A stretch of 64,000 nucleotides of DNA from Ashinkailepas kermadecensis (GCA_034440615.1 JAOTOM010004132.1:130001-194000); one strand, 5' to 3'. Shown: positions 1 through 11,605, numbered from the stretch's first letter. The notes: a model not told the origin generated them from the letters alone. Translations and numbers: made by a program.

Positions 1-1300
1 ATTGCCATCAAGACAGGGGACGGATCCAAGGGGGCGAGGAGCGACCACTCACCCTTGGGATCCGGAAGACGCTCCCATGGGGATGCGTTGTCCCTCCATG
101 ATTTTCGAGTGCACGTGCACCCACCTCGTGAATTTTGCAGCCGAAGACGCGACTGCGAGAAGAAAATGTGCCTATTCAGGACGTTCAGGACGCTCGAGAG
201 CATCCCATTGATTTTTTGTCCGCGAAAGGCACCACTCCGAGGAGAAAAGGCGCCCCAGCGAAAAGGTATCATTAAGGGACACTCAAGTGCGTCCCTCCTT
301 TTCTGAATCAGTGACGCCTCTGCGGGCAAATGGCATCTTCTCCAAATTACCCCTCCCCCGCCTCCCTTTGGCGAAATACTAGATGCTTCACTGTGTTGAG
401 ATGCTAATCACCACGCTGTGATGGATGTCTGCTAAACAGTAGGTTTTCCCGATATTGTCATGATCGTAAGCCTGCATGGTATGCTTCCATCAGTGATTAA
501 CACATGTTTTGCAGCACGCTATGGCAAGATGGATAACGGCATCTAAAAATTGCGATGTGTAATTGGCAGAACCGCTAGGTTTGAGGAAGTTCAAACCTGG
601 GGAAATTATAATTGTATTGTCGTGAGCACATAAAGTACGCCAAGCGCGCAGAAATCACGCAAGTTCTGTTGCACTGAAATCAATTAAAATTGTCTGCAGA
701 ATTCATTCCGCGGTGATTTGTTTGATACACGAAGCTGACCGTACAGACGATAATCCGTCATAAATCACTCGCGGAATCGCCACTTAACAAGCCGTGGCGT
801 GCGTACCGCGCGACCTGTATTTGACTTATCAGTCATATAAGTCATGTCATATCAGTCACAAGTCACTTGTAAGTCATGCTTCTTGGAACTTGCAGAAATG
901 CCAGTTCCAAGAAGCACAATGGGCAGCCATTGTGTTTGGTAAAATGCACCAGATATATTCAACGTCGAATAACAACCACATTCGCCGATGTGGCGAACCG
1001 CACAGCACGTATCAGCCAGTCCCGGAGACAGCAATCACGTCACCATTTGAATCGCTGCTCTCTTCAACTAGAATGCCTGGCCGCAGCGTGCCACACGTGC
1101 AGGCACCCGTGAGTCGTGCGATTCGTGCCGCCACCAGGATGCGGTGGGTTGAGTTGCATACCTACATGCTACCCGACTGCATGGGGAAGGCCACAGCGGT
1201 CGGCAGACGAAAGTCGATAGATCGAATCGATGTATCGAAGCTGACTTTGAGCAGCTTCGGCTCTTCCGGCTTCAGTTCAACGTCGATAGGTGTTGTGGAA
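1..1300. other. Unique non-coding stretch, no gene recognised
   Basis: Mixed-composition sequence without tandem structure. Open frames here are short and have no recognisable domain. Around 830-875 there is a small run of related words (AGTCATATAAGTCATGTC). A pair of similar CTTGGAACTTGCAGAAATG / TTCCAAGAAGC words near 880-915 could fold on itself. Nothing supports an exon. Confidence 0.5.
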
Positions 1301-2060
1301 AATGAGTGGCTCAGCCTGTCAAAAGTTCGGTGTCAGGGAGCTGGCCGGGCCGCCGCGTCACAGCCTGAACGGTTCCGATGCTTAAGTCTGCCAAGAGCCG
1401 CTCACGGTGCCGGCAAGAGCCATGCATCGCCACGCGCGGCGTCAGCGCTGGCGGCTCACGCCGGCAGCTTTCCGAGCGCGTTCCGGTTCGAAGTGCCGAG
1501 TTCTGGCGGTGTTGGCTCGCCCGACCACGACACAGGCGAGCGCAGCCATCTCGCCGACCGGGGCCGCGGCCTTCCGGCGATCGGCCGCGGCAGTCTGGAT
1601 CCGTCTGAGGATCCGTCTGAGTCGATCTCCCGGTCGGCATCGTTCGCGGGCCACCGTTTCCCGGAGCGCACCGTGCCGACGGCCGGCCCGAGCCGGACCG
1701 TTCCTCCTGTGATGTCACGCGGCCGCTTCCGGCCGATCTCGACTCCGACCGTGCTGGGCCGGGCCGGGCCGGGCCGGGCAGGGCCGGGCCGCCCGGCCTC
1801 TCCGGCTCTCCGGCCGCGCTGCTAATCGGTGCGGAAGGCGAGCGCGCGCCGTCTGGCCGGCGGCCGCCTGGCGCGCGATCGAGCGGCCTGCCGCACTCAC
1901 CGTGCACGGTGCACCATGTGCCGTGGCTGGCGGCCATCGGAGCGGCAGTGGGCCGGCGGCGGCCGTCCGCTGCTCACCGTCGCCGCGCCGGTGGTTGCCA
2001 TAGCGCCGCCTCGTGCAGACCGCTCGTGGAATGCGAGCAATGGACAAAGGCGCGTCTTGC
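1300..2060. promoter_or_regulatory. CpG-rich block, possible CpG-island-like region
   Basis: This stretch is visibly richer in G+C and CG dinucleotides than both flanks, and includes a short GGGCC-type run near 1756-1795. High G+C keeps frames open on both strands: 343 codons on + from 794, and 208 and 186 codons on -. Overlapping frames all rich in Ala, Arg, Pro, Ser and Gly are what GC-rich non-coding DNA gives. It could be a promoter or first-exon region of an unseen gene, or simply a GC-rich repeat. No TATA box, start site or splice pair can be fixed. Confidence 0.25.
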
Positions 2061-2249
2061 GAACGCCTCGGCCGGATGGGAGGAGGGCTGATTGCCACAA
2101 GTGCACCCAATGACAGCACTACGTGGTCGTATGGCGCAACATGACCAGAAGCGGCACATGCCGAAACGTGACCAGGGATATTCATCATGAAATGGAAACA
2201 TTTCTGGGAGCTATGCTTAAACTCCAGCCGTGTCGTCCTCGCGTCAGCT

Positions 2250-3750
2250 TCAGGGTAGCCTAGTGCAGAACACAATGAACAGGAAGGCCCGTCTGTAAAA
2301 GGACGCTGACGTCAGAGAAGCCATCGCAGCCAGGGATCAGGCCCGAACTGAGAAAGATCTGACGCCACGTGCAGAGACGGAGGCCGAGTACCGCTCACGT
2401 AGCGCAGTCAAAGCGGCTCAGCGATGGGCCTGCTCTGATTATTTTTCTGACGTCATACAGAATCTCAAAATCCGCCACATGAAAGGATATTCGACGATTT
2501 CTGATCGTGTCAAGCATAAGCCCGAGCCTAAGCCCCCCAGCCGGACAAATCAGCAGCCCGGGTATCCCGACCGACTCGACACCTACCTGGCCAGCGTTGG
2601 CTCCACGGTGGCGGACGGTCTGGCGGTGGCGCACACCGGGCAGACGCTGCCCGAGCTGTCGGCCACGCTGCCCGAGCTGCCGTCCACGCTGCCCGAGCTG
2701 TCGGCCACGCTGCCCGAGCTGTCGGCCACGCTGCCCGAGCTGTCGGCCACGCTGCCCGAGCTGCCGGCCACGCTGCCCGAGCTGTCGGCCACGCTGCCAG
2801 AGCTGCCGGCCACGCTGCGGCGTATGGGACCGTCACGCGCGTGCCGTGCCGACAGCATCACAGCCGACATGCTAGGAGTGACTGTTTGGCTGTTATTGGT
2901 CCACACCTCATGCATGCCTTTAATAGTACCAGTGTACGCCGTGACCTTCCGTCATCATGGAAAACTGCTGCTATAGTTCCGATGCATACGCTCAGCGATG
3001 ATGCTGGACTGTGCAACTACCGCCCAATATGGACATTGCCTGCCGTGGCTGAACTTTGGGAGCGTGCAGCTTGGACACAACTGATGCGACATTTATTTAG
3101 TTACCATATTTTGTGCCCGCAACAATATGCTTCTTTGTATTCACCAACGACATGCCACAGCACATGTCACACGGCAGGCTTATCATGCACGGCGGTGCCA
3201 CTCAGTTTGTGAACGCAGATCTGACATCGAATATATTTGCACTAAAACAACGCCCTGGAACCACCCTGGCCTTTGCAATGAATTGGTATGCACAAAATAG
3301 GCTCAAAATATATTCCTCAAAAGACAGAAACGATCATTCTGAACTCACGACATGAAAATATACTTCAGCATTACCCTGTATGCTTTGAAAAACCTGAAAT
3401 AAAACCGTCACATTGCGTTAAAATTCCGACTGTCACCACCGACGATTGCCTCTCCTGGGAGCAGCAGATTGCGACCACCATGCGCCGCTGCTGCTGTACT
3501 CTGATCGCACTGGCTGGGATGAAGCTCCGCTTGCCACGCCAGACTATGCAGCCATTAGTTGAAGCGCTCGTGTTCCCCACGTAGGATATTGAATAGCTGT
3601 TCGTGATGGATACCTGTGACTCAGCAAAGAAGGGTGCAAAATGCGTCAACTTTGGTGCTCGCGTCGTCGCCGGACTAAAGCATCGTGACGGAGAGACTGA
3701 AGCTCTAACCTACGATGACCGAGTGAGAAAATGTCGTGTCGTGTTTCTGT
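2250..3750 (+). mobile_element. Decayed non-LTR retrotransposon (jockey/CR1-like), reverse-transcriptase region
   Basis: Translated pieces in three + frames follow the order of a non-LTR retrotransposon ORF2. First comes the pre-RT linker (2340-2630; words such as RDQARTEK, AEYRSRSAVKAAQR, FSDVIQNLK, ASVGSTVADGLAV). Then a fingers-region block (2818-2880; RRMGPSRACRADSITADML) and the block with LPSSWKTAAIVPMH, NYRPIWTLPAVAE and LCPQQYA (2890-3130). Next is FTNDMPQHMSHGRL (about 3140-3190), then the thumb block SWEQQIATTMRRCC and LVEALVFP (3455-3580), and a tail CVNFGARVVAGL (3640-3680). The frame changes near 2885, 3130 and 3290. About a hundred residues that normally lie between the CPQQYA and FTND blocks are missing, including the first catalytic Asp block. 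The place of the YADD-type box reads MHGGATQ. It is therefore a dead copy. No poly-A tail or target-site duplication was identified. Confidence 0.85.
2647..2814 (+). repeat. 21-bp minisatellite inside the retrotransposon frame (8 units)
   Basis: Eight head-to-tail units of 21 bp encode LPEL(S/P)(A/S)T in the same frame as the flanking retrotransposon protein. A single LPEL-type segment is the normal sequence just before the RRMG block in such elements, so the array probably grew from one native unit. Units differ mainly at TCG/CCG (Ser/Pro). Confidence 0.9.
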
Positions 3751-4525
3751 CCTTATCATTGACGTTAATAATTCAAAACTGCCTCGATGGAGAACTCCGA
3801 AATGCATGCCATGTCACGTGATGTGATATGATAAGTGTACGTCCAAATCACACTTGAGACCCGGCACTCAAATTCTCACAGACGCGAAAACGCAGCAAGA
3901 ACTCAATGCCCTGTCGCTGGAAAGCAAGCTGGAAACCAAAGACAATAACTGCGACCTATCTTGGTTTGCAACACTCGGAAGATGAGCGACGGCTCGACCG
4001 CTGAGCTGCTCGCGGCAACGCTCCGCATCGCTCCGCATCGTTCCGGACTCGCGGACCTCCCATTCGACCGAGCATACCGGAAACTAGCAGGATGCGCACA
4101 CGATGGGCGGAGCACTGGTTTAATCTGGACCACATGACACCGTCAGTGAGCTGATGTGAAAACGTTGACGGTGGGTGCAGAGCTGACAGCTCGACCAGGT
4201 GGCGCACGCAACAGCGATCAAACGCTGGCAATTACCTGAGACGACCAACTGAAAGACGCCGTGATTAAGGTGCAAATGTGGGAGCTTGAAGCTGATGGGT
4301 CAGAGAAAGGTGGTGCCTCGTGCCCCAACTCCGCGCGTCCCTCCCGCCGATCCCCCCCCCCCTCCCCCGTCTGTCATGCTCACGCTAACAACTCGCCGCA
4401 ACAATGCACGGGCCATTGCAGGCGCGTCGGACATGCAGCCGGATCCCAGCCGCTGTGCTGTTTGTTCAGGTGGCATTGTGTGCTGGTGGTGGTGCTCGGA
4501 CCATGGCGGCTGCCGGCTGCCGGCT
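3750..4525. other. Unique stretch, no gene recognised
   Basis: This stretch lies between the retrotransposon relic and the 24-bp array. There is a C-run at 4351-4369 and a GCTCCGCATC repeat near 4020. No splice-bounded exon or known domain was seen. Confidence 0.5.
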
Positions 4526-4528
4526 CAC

Positions 4529-5884
4529 GCACTGCTCACCGTGCACGGGCCGGGGCTGCTCACCGTGCACGGGCAAGGGCTGCTCACCGTATACAGACCA
4601 GGGCTGCTCACCGTGCACAGACCAGGGCTGCTCACCGTGCACGGGCAAGGGCTGCTCATCATGCATAGGCTAGGGGTGCTCATCGTACACCATGCACAGA
4701 CCAGGGGTGCTCACCGTGCTTAGGCTAGGGGTGCTCACCGTGCACAGGCCAGGGGTGCTCACCGTGCACGGGCAAGGGCTGCTCATCATGCATAGGCTAG
4801 GGGTGCTCATCGTACACCATGCACAGGCCAGGGGTGCTCACCGTGCACGGGCCAAGGCTGCTCGCCGCACACAGGCCAGGGAGCTCATCGTGCACGTGCC
4901 AAGGCTGCTCACCGTGCACAGGCAAGGGCTGCTCACCGTACACAGGACAGGGCTGCTCACTGTGCACATAACAGGGCTGCTCACCGTGCCGAATGGGCGC
5001 TGTATAACCAATGCAGTTGATGCGCCCTAAAACCCTAATAACCAACCAACCAATCACCGTGCAGAGAACAGGGCTGCTCACCATGCACAGGCCGGGGCTG
5101 CTCACCGTGATTAAGCTAGGGGTGCTCACCGTGCTTAGGCTAGGGGTGCTCACCGTGCACATGCCAGGGGTGCTCACCGTGCACAGGCCAGGGGTGCTCA
5201 TCGTACGCCGTGCACAGGTCAGGGGTGCTCACCGTGCACAGGCCAGGGGTGCTCACCGTGCACAGGCCAGGGGTGCTCACCGTGCACGGGCAAGGGCTGC
5301 TCATCATGCATAGGCTAGGGGTGCTCATCGTACGCCGTGCACAGGCCAGGGCTGCTCACCGTGCACAGGCCGGGGCTGCTCACCGTGCTTAAGCTAGGGG
5401 TGCTCACCGTGCTTAGGCTAGGGGTGCTCACCGTGCTTAGGCTATGGGTGCTCACCGTGCTTAGGCTAGGGGTGCTCACCGTGCACAGGCAAGGGATGCT
5501 CATCATGCATAGGCTAGGGGTGCTCATCGTACACCGTGCACAGGCCAGGGGTGCTCACCGTGCACAGGCCAAGGCTGCTCGCCGCACACAGGCCAGGGGT
5601 GCTCACCGTGCACAGGCCAGGGCTGCTCACCGTGCACAGGCCAGGGCTGCTCACCGTGCACAGGCCAGGGCTGCTCACCGTGCACAGGCCAGGGGTGCTC
5701 ACCGTGCACAGGACAGGGGTGTTCACCGTGCACGGGCAAGGGCTGCTCATCATGCATAGGCTAGGGGTGCTCATCGTACACCATGCACAGGCCAGGGGTG
5801 CTCACCGTGCACGGGCCAAGGCTGCTCGCCGCACACAGGCCAGGGGTGCTCACCGTGCACAGGCCAGGGGTGCTCACCGTGCAC
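4529..5884. repeat. 24-bp minisatellite array, about 1.35 kb, interrupted once
   Basis: Units of about 24 bp are built on GGGGTGCTCACCGTGCACAG with variants (AGGCTAGGGG, GGGCAAGGGC, CATCGTACACC). As 24 is a multiple of three and the unit lacks stops, several frames stay open with eight-residue periodicity, such as GVLTVHRP. Small groups of variant units recur in the same order (for example the GGGCAAGGGCTGCTCATCATGC type followed by the CATCGTAC type), which suggests duplication of multi-unit blocks. The array is broken at 4990-5053 by a hairpin retroposon module. Confidence 0.95.
4990..5053 (+). mobile_element. Hairpin retroposon module, copy A
   Basis: A 64-bp insertion in the 24-bp array. 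It has GGGCGC, 21 nt, GCGCCC (a potential stem), then an A/C-rich tail ending AACCAACCAACCAA. The array stops after TCACCGTGC (4981-4989) and resumes with the same nine bases (5054-5062), as expected of a target-site duplication, although the array itself repeats that word every 24 bp. The tail matches the 3' ends of the SINEs at 27.3 and 41.5 kb. Confidence 0.7.
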
Positions 5885-5889
5885 GCTTC

Positions 5890-6298
5890 CTCACAGCTGC
5901 TGGGCGGTGTGCTCGCCGTCGGCTCCGGAGCGCCACGTCGGGTTGGGATGGACGTTTGAGGGTGGAGACAGCTGAGGAGGAAAGGGGCACACATCTTGTC
6001 AAATGTTCCCACGGTGTTTCAACGGTTCATTCTGTGGTTTTGCGGGAACGATCGGAAAAGTGCGGCGGCAACGTTCAAGGCTGAGGTCGCGGAAACTGGC
6101 CCGACTGGGACCAGCCGTCACGACTCGCTCCTGCGGTTGCGGCTAAGGTCGTCCCGGCACAGCAGTTGTGGACTAGTATTCCAGGCTAGTGACTAGTGTT
6201 CTGGTGTTTGGTGGTCAGCTGACGTCTCAGACGCGACTCCATTGAGTAGCGCCATTGCTGTGCTCAAGCGTTGCGTGCCGGTGTGCTTTGTCACACCC
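5890..6298. other. Unique stretch, no gene recognised
   Basis: GC-rich unique sequence between two arrays. Open frames continue out of the 24-bp array and carry no recognised domain. Confidence 0.5.
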
Positions 6299-6493
6299 GT
6301 GTCCACTGTCCACTGTCCACTGTCCACTGTCCACTGTCCACTACCCACTGTCCACCACTGTCCACCACTGTACACTGCCCACTGTCCATCACTGTCCACT
6401 GCCCACTGTCCATCACTGTCCACTGCCCGCCACTGTCCACTGCCCACTGCCCACTGTCCACTGTACACTGTCCACTGTCCACTGTCCACCACT
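6299..6493. repeat. 7-bp minisatellite (CCACTGT)n, interrupted
   Basis: Tandem CCACTGT with variants CCACTGCC, CCATCACTGT and CCACCACTGT. The seven-base period cycles through all three frames, giving three overlapping open frames of Thr, Val, His, Cys, Pro, Leu and Ser that are not coding. Confidence 0.95.
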
Positions 6494-7570
6494 TGGCCAG
6501 CCATGTGAGGCGCACGCTGCCGACCGCCATGGTCCGGGTGGGTGACTTCTGGGTGGGTGGCCGTCAGATCTAGCCGCCAAACTGCACGGCTGTCGGCCTG
6601 CCGTCGACCCGTGCCGTCTGACGGCCCACATGGCGTCCAGCGGACCCGCTCTGTCGCCACTGATGACCCGAAATGGCGGCGGCCACCCAGCAGTCGCCAA
6701 TTAATGCTATTTGGTCGCTTCTTCAGAGCTTTTTACGTGGTGCACATATACATGGAGTGACTGTAGGCGGCAGACGCTCCAATTTGCGGGGCAGTCTTGT
6801 GGACCAGCGCGCCTGCACTGAGGCCTTGCAAAGGGATACGATTTCACGGCTGAGAATTTGTCGGCCAGGGTGCACAGAGGTTAGAAAAGAAAGTGCCGCA
6901 AATGCATTCTATTCACCAAATAGGTGGATTAATTTCGTCAACTCGATGTCAGACTGGGTGGCCAGAGAAGGCATGACGTACGAGCAGGCCTGGCCGCAAA
7001 GTGATTACCTGGCAAAATGTGGCAATACAGTTATATTACCTTAAGTTTGAATCTTGTCATTTATTGTTTTGCTTGCGCCCGATGGGGTCGATAAAATCCA
7101 TTCCCCAGATTACTGCCAATGTCGATACATGAGGTTCGACCGAGGAAAAGTTCGCCTGAGATTAGTGTAAAGCCATTAGGCAAATGACGGTCGGCTGCAT
7201 CCCTTGCTTTTATCTGGATTATTGGGCGCACCAAGCATAGTTGCAGCCCACACACAAGGAGCAGAAACATACATAACTGTTTTACCAGGGAAATAACGGT
7301 GAGAGTACTGCTACATGAATTGCTGTAGCTACTCTGGATAATTCTCACGACTTATGACTGCTAACAATCCTGACTCAGCTCGCATCCTGTGCTGAAATCA
7401 GGGTTTAATCATGTCCTACGACACTTGGGAGACTGGTCATACCACCTCACTGCTCTTTGAGACGATACCCACGCCCTATGATAACCATGTATACTTGAGA
7501 TTAATTTCGGAGATGTGAAATCCCTGAGGCGCATGTGGCACGTTCACTCCCACGCTCCCGCACACTACCC
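6494..7570. other. Unique stretch, no gene recognised
   Basis: No tandem structure and no recognisable protein. The 123-codon frame at 6673-7044 has no known domain and no evident splice or promoter context. Confidence 0.45.
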
Positions 7571-7574
7571 CTCC

Positions 7575-7991
7575 CCTCCCCTCTCTCTCTCTCTCTCTCT
7601 CTCTTTATCTCTCCCTCAGCTCTCTCCCTCTCTCCATGTTTCTCTCTCTCTCCCTGTCTGTTTCTGTCTCTGTCTCTGTCTCTTCCTCAGTAGTCTGTCT
7701 CTGTCTCTGTCTCTGTCTCTGTCTCTGTCTCTGTCTCTGTCTCTGTCTCTGTCTCTGTCTCTGTCTCTGTCTTTCTCTCTGTCTGTCTCTGCCTCTGTTT
7801 CTGCCTCTGTCTCTGTCTCTGTCTCTGTCTCTGTCTCTGTCTCTGTCTCTGTCTCTGTCTCTGTCTCTGTCTCTGTCTCTGTCTTTGTCTTTGTCTTTGT
7901 CTTTGTCTCTGTCTCTGTTTCTGTCTGTGTCTGTGTCTCTGCCTCTGTCTCTGTCTCTGTCTCTGTCTCTGTCTCTGTCTCTGTCTCTGTA
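7575..7991. repeat. (CT)n and (TCTCTG)n microsatellite tract
   Basis: A pyrimidine-rich tract. It starts with CT dinucleotides (7577-7605), becomes the hexamer TCTCTG with TCTTTG variants (about 7661-7990), and ends at GTATCATCTGAC. The 6-bp period leaves long Ser/Val/Leu frames on + and Glu/Thr or Arg/Gln frames on -. These are artefacts. Confidence 0.97.
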
Positions 7992-8019
7992 TCATCTGAC
8001 TCGGACGTGTATTGGCCAC

Positions 8020-8065
8020 TCATTGGAACTCGGTAAAGTACTGGTCACTCATTGGAACTCGGCAC
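8020..8065. repeat. Two-copy direct repeat, about 30 bp
   Basis: The word CACTCATTGGAACTCGG occurs twice, about 30 bp apart, just after the microsatellite. Confidence 0.8.
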
Positions 8066-8783
8066 GGGCTAGCCTGTCACCCGCTGAAGCCCACACACGT
8101 GCTGCTGTGATTACACATAGCGCATTATTCCTGTTCTCTTGTACGGCCACCAATCGATTCCTGTCCGCACGTTCTGTGCTGCACATGATCGTTAAGTGCG
8201 CGACATGGTCTGGTTCTGCGCCCTGGCACTGGATCTTTTATGACCAATCGGTCCGTTCAGGCCCATTCCTCGCAACATCTAATTGGATTCTGTCGGTACC
8301 AAGCGGGCTGTTGATTTCCTAATTTCACGGAATTTCTCCTGTCATGTTTACAAGATGGCAGGCGATAAGCATACTGATTATGGTAATCCTACCGTTAGCA
8401 ATGTAAACATTTTAATGGCGAGCGCATTGTTAGGTTCGGATGGGCCGGCGGCCGCCTCCCAGGTCGGCCGAACGGTTGTCCACTCCGATGGGACTAATGG
8501 GATCTGAGCTCTGGGCGGCACTAATAACCAAAGGATAAACAAGCACGAAAGAGGTATCTTGCTATCTTGTTGTTGATCACAGCGGTGTTTGTTCATCAGG
8601 GCTTCCAGTGGGTTATGGGAGTGGCTAACGGCGCACGAGTCTCACCAGGTGGGTCCAGGCAGCGGTCGGCTCAATGGTCGCCCGTCTGGCTTAGGGCAAC
8701 AGAGCGGACATCAAGTTGAAATTCGGATGTTGATAGGATGAAGAATGCACCAGTGCCAGTGTCGAAACAGCCACGATTCATGC

Positions 8784-9279
8784 GGTGCACTAGGGACGCG
8801 TTCTTTGCCACGTTCCGTCCGAGGATTTCGCGGACTTTGACGTCATATGCCGTTCTTTGTTCATTCCTCGCGAATTCCGCGCCCAAATTTCGTGGATTCC
8901 GTAGGTAACAGGCGGACTGTAACAAGCGGTTCATGTTCTGTCCCGTGTGGTTTCGTGCAAGATGGCGTCGTTCATTGGACATGGTGACCAGACCGCGATA
9001 GATCCGGAAAGTTCGTAGTTCGCAAGTTCGCAATTCGTAAGTTCGCAATTTTGTGAAGGCAATGCGATTAGGCGGAGTTGCATAAATGTCTCCACGAGAG
9101 ATTATGCCACCAACGGTGAGGTTTTCGGAAATACGTTCAGAAGTTTACAGCTGGCGACAGATGGCTCATATAATTCGTACGGCGGGAAGCTTGCAGGAAC
9201 GCTCCGCGGCCGGGACTCCAGGAATATGCAGCGTCACACGTGGCGGAATGCGCCGAATAATTTCGACAAAGAGCGCACC
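8784..9279 (+). mobile_element. Interspersed MITE-like element, copy 1
   Basis: This roughly 500-bp stretch is collinear with 56181-56660. Shared words include GTTCTTTG(C/T)TCATTCCTC, GTGTGGTTTCGTGCAAGA, AATGTCTCCA, TATGCCACC(A/G)ACGGTGA, GAACGCTCCG and GGAATATGCA. Its ends (GGTGCACTAGGGACG and AGCGCACC) are a worn version of the GGGTGCGTTC / GACGCACCC termini of copy 2. There is no coding capacity. It may be a non-autonomous DNA transposon. The family is not recognised. Confidence 0.65.
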
Positions 9280-9421
9280 TTTGGACCACATACACTCCGC
9301 AGGTTTTGATGAAACTGATATTTTGATTCTTGAAGCTCCTTTTGCCCCAAATAAATAACTAACGAATGACATTTTGTTTCTGTCATATTTTGGTTACGGG
9401 AATAACTGGTTTGACATATAT

Positions 9422-9427
<6 letters not shown>

Positions 9428-9500
<73 letters not shown>

Positions 9501-9501
9501 C
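9428..9501. repeat. (TA)n followed by (TG)n microsatellite
   Basis: About 54 bp of TA dinucleotides run into about 18 bp of GT. The Tyr/Ile frames across it are artefacts. Confidence 0.98.
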
Positions 9502-9615
9502 ATGTATAAGTAGTGTCTCCAGTATTACCCGTTTCCTCAGTGGCGGATCTCGTAGGGGTATGGAGGCCACCGTGTCAGACCTGAAGACCTGAGTTGTGGT
9601 CACCACTCAATGGCC

Positions 9616-9735
9616 AACCCCCAGCTCCAGGTGCGCCGCTGAGCGAGACGGATCTGAAACTCCCAGCTCCAGGTGCGCCACTGAGCGAGACGGATCTGAA
9701 ACTCCCAGCTCCAGGTGTGCCGCTGAGCGGGACGG
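9616..9735. repeat. 42-43-bp tandem repeat, 3 copies
   Basis: Units begin CCCAGCTCCAGGTGYGCC and continue with GAGCGRGACGGATCYG. There are three copies, the last one diverged at its end. Confidence 0.9.
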
Positions 9736-9894
9736 ATCCGGGCCACAGGTGCCGATCTGATGGACGACACGAGGTCCGCTGTCTGTCGCATTGTGAGGCA
9801 TGGCACGGCGCTAGTGGTTCACAGAATCATCAGGAATCCTCAGGAATCCCGTGGCACCGGCCAAGTCCTGCTCTGCTGTGCTGTCTTGCTGCTG

Positions 9895-10070
9895 ACCTGT
9901 TCTGACCTGACCTGACCTGATCTGACCCTACACAGTAGGCATCGGCCGGCGCTGTGTAGCGATGTGCGCTGACCCAACCTTGGACTAATGAAGCACCAGT
10001 CTGCCCCGGTGAGTTGAATGGATTGCGCAGGCTGACCTGACCTGACCTCGCCTTGGATTCAGTATCGTAA
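9895..10070. repeat. Degenerate CTGAC-based short repeats
   Basis: Clusters of the pentamer TGACC/CTGAC (around 9895-9930 and 10030-10048) are interspersed with unique sequence. Confidence 0.7.
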
Positions 10071-10242
10071 TGTCTCATCTGGTCTGACCCAACTTGGCCG
10101 TATACTATGCGAATCTACCCGCGCCATGCAACGGCTTGCATAAGCTGGCAGCAGTTGTACTCTGAGGATTGATCTAATGGAGCTGTAAAACAAATTAGAA
10201 AGATTGGTCATGATTAGACAGATTGGATTAGACCATGTCTGA

Positions 10243-10415
10243 GCAGGCCTGCCCGGACACGGCCAGATGTAAGGTCTGTCCAGACACAGCCAGATGTCAG
10301 ATTTGCCCGGACACGGCCAGATGTCAGGCCTGCCCGGACACGGCCAGATGTCAGGCCTGCCCGGACACGGCCAGATGTCAGGTCTGCCCGGACTTCGTCA
10401 GGTGTAAGGCCCACC
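10243..10415. repeat. 27-bp tandem repeat, about 6 units
   Basis: Units follow GCCCGGACACGGCCAGATGT plus CAGGYCT. With a multiple-of-three period, the + frame reads a nine-residue Cys-Pro-Asp-Thr-Ala-Arg-Cys repeat that resembles a Cys-rich domain. It stays open only because the unit lacks stops. An 18-bp motif GCATATTATGCGWGTGA follows at 10497-10550. Confidence 0.9.
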
Positions 10416-10599
10416 CGGACGTGGTCAGACCCGGCATCTGCCCCGGAAAGTGTATTGTGCCGTCTCGTGATTGTTGGCTGATGGACGCGGCGTGCGCACA
10501 TTATGCGTGCCAGGCATATTATGCGAGTGAGGCATATTATGCGTGTGACGACCATTGTGCGGGCCCTGTCGACCGGTGCAGACATCCGGCGTGATCTCA

Positions 10600-11384
10600 C
10601 TTGACCCCTGACCTACTGCGCCGTACACAGCGTGCCGTGCCCGGCGCACCGTCCGTGCGTGTGACGCATTGATGAGCACCATGGCACCGTCTGTCGTAAG
10701 CAGGCTATCATCACGCGGATGGCAATGTGCGAGGTGATGCCGGGCGTCGCGCGTGACTGCTGTGACGACGGCGCCACCTTTTCCGACTGCACTGACACCA
10801 CGTCTTTGTGGAAGGCTGGGGAAGGTGGCTCTTTATGAATGCTGGAGGTTTTTTTATGATACCATGGAGTGGGATCTTGGTCAGAAAATTTGAAGGTTAA
10901 ATACGGAAAATGACAAATTAACATTAGCAGAGTGTGAAATCAGGAGGGTTCGGCTACCCCCACCCGACCTGGATCTCCAGCTATGCTACTTACCATGATT
11001 GAATTTGTATCTTACAATCCTGTTTGGGTAGTTTTGTGTTTATTTTGAAACCAGATACTCCTTTTTGTGCTTCCGAATTTTGGGGTACCTCCTTAATTTT
11101 GATTTATCATGCATGGATAGAGGTTAGAAATAACCGGTGAAAAAAGGACATGAGAAGTGTGAGATATAGCCCCAGTTTCCTTCCACAGCAATGCAGTACC
11201 TATACTATTGCTGTAATGAAGCCAGTATTTCAGAACCCGCAGGGCTAAGCCTTTTCATCAAGGAGCAATGAGTGTGAGCTATTTCATTGTCAAATAGCAC
11301 CATTCAGCCATCTACTCAAACAGAGGAGAGGACAATTATCCAGAAAGGATAATCACCCCATAACCGAATATTCTGGGTGACAAA
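10600..11384. other. Unique stretch, AT-richer, no gene recognised
   Basis: No tandem repeats, no convincing exon. GGTTCGGCTACCCCCACCCG near 10946 is isolated. Confidence 0.45.
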
Positions 11385-11605
11385 ATTTTACTGCCCCCCC
11401 CCCCCCCTCATTCCGCCCGCCGACCGCTCCACCACAGCCCCGGGTCAGGACACAGACGCGCCGGGTCAGACCGGCCGGCCGCCACCGCCGCCCTGCACCC
11501 CCGCCCCCCCCACCCCCCTCCCCTCCCGCCCGCCGACCGCTCCATCACAGCCCCGGGTCAGGACACAGACGCGCCGGGTCAGACAGGCCGCCCATCACCG
11601 GGTCG
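11385..11605. repeat. C-rich block with a ~110-bp direct duplication
   Basis: A C-run (11391-11407) is followed by CCGCCCGCCGACCGCTCCA, then CACAGCCCCGGGTCAGGACA and CAGACGCGCCGGGTCAGAC. The same order returns from about 11527 to 11590. Confidence 0.85.

Noticed and set aside
794..1825. 343-codon + frame
   Set aside because: Passes through a CpG-rich block where several frames on both strands are open; no recognised domain and low-complexity composition.
9428..9501. TA/TG run as a TATA-type regulatory site
   Set aside because: Simple microsatellite; no adjacent gene start.
10243..10600. Cys-rich repeat protein (CPDTARCQ units)
   Set aside because: Stop-free 27-bp minisatellite with no splice or start evidence.
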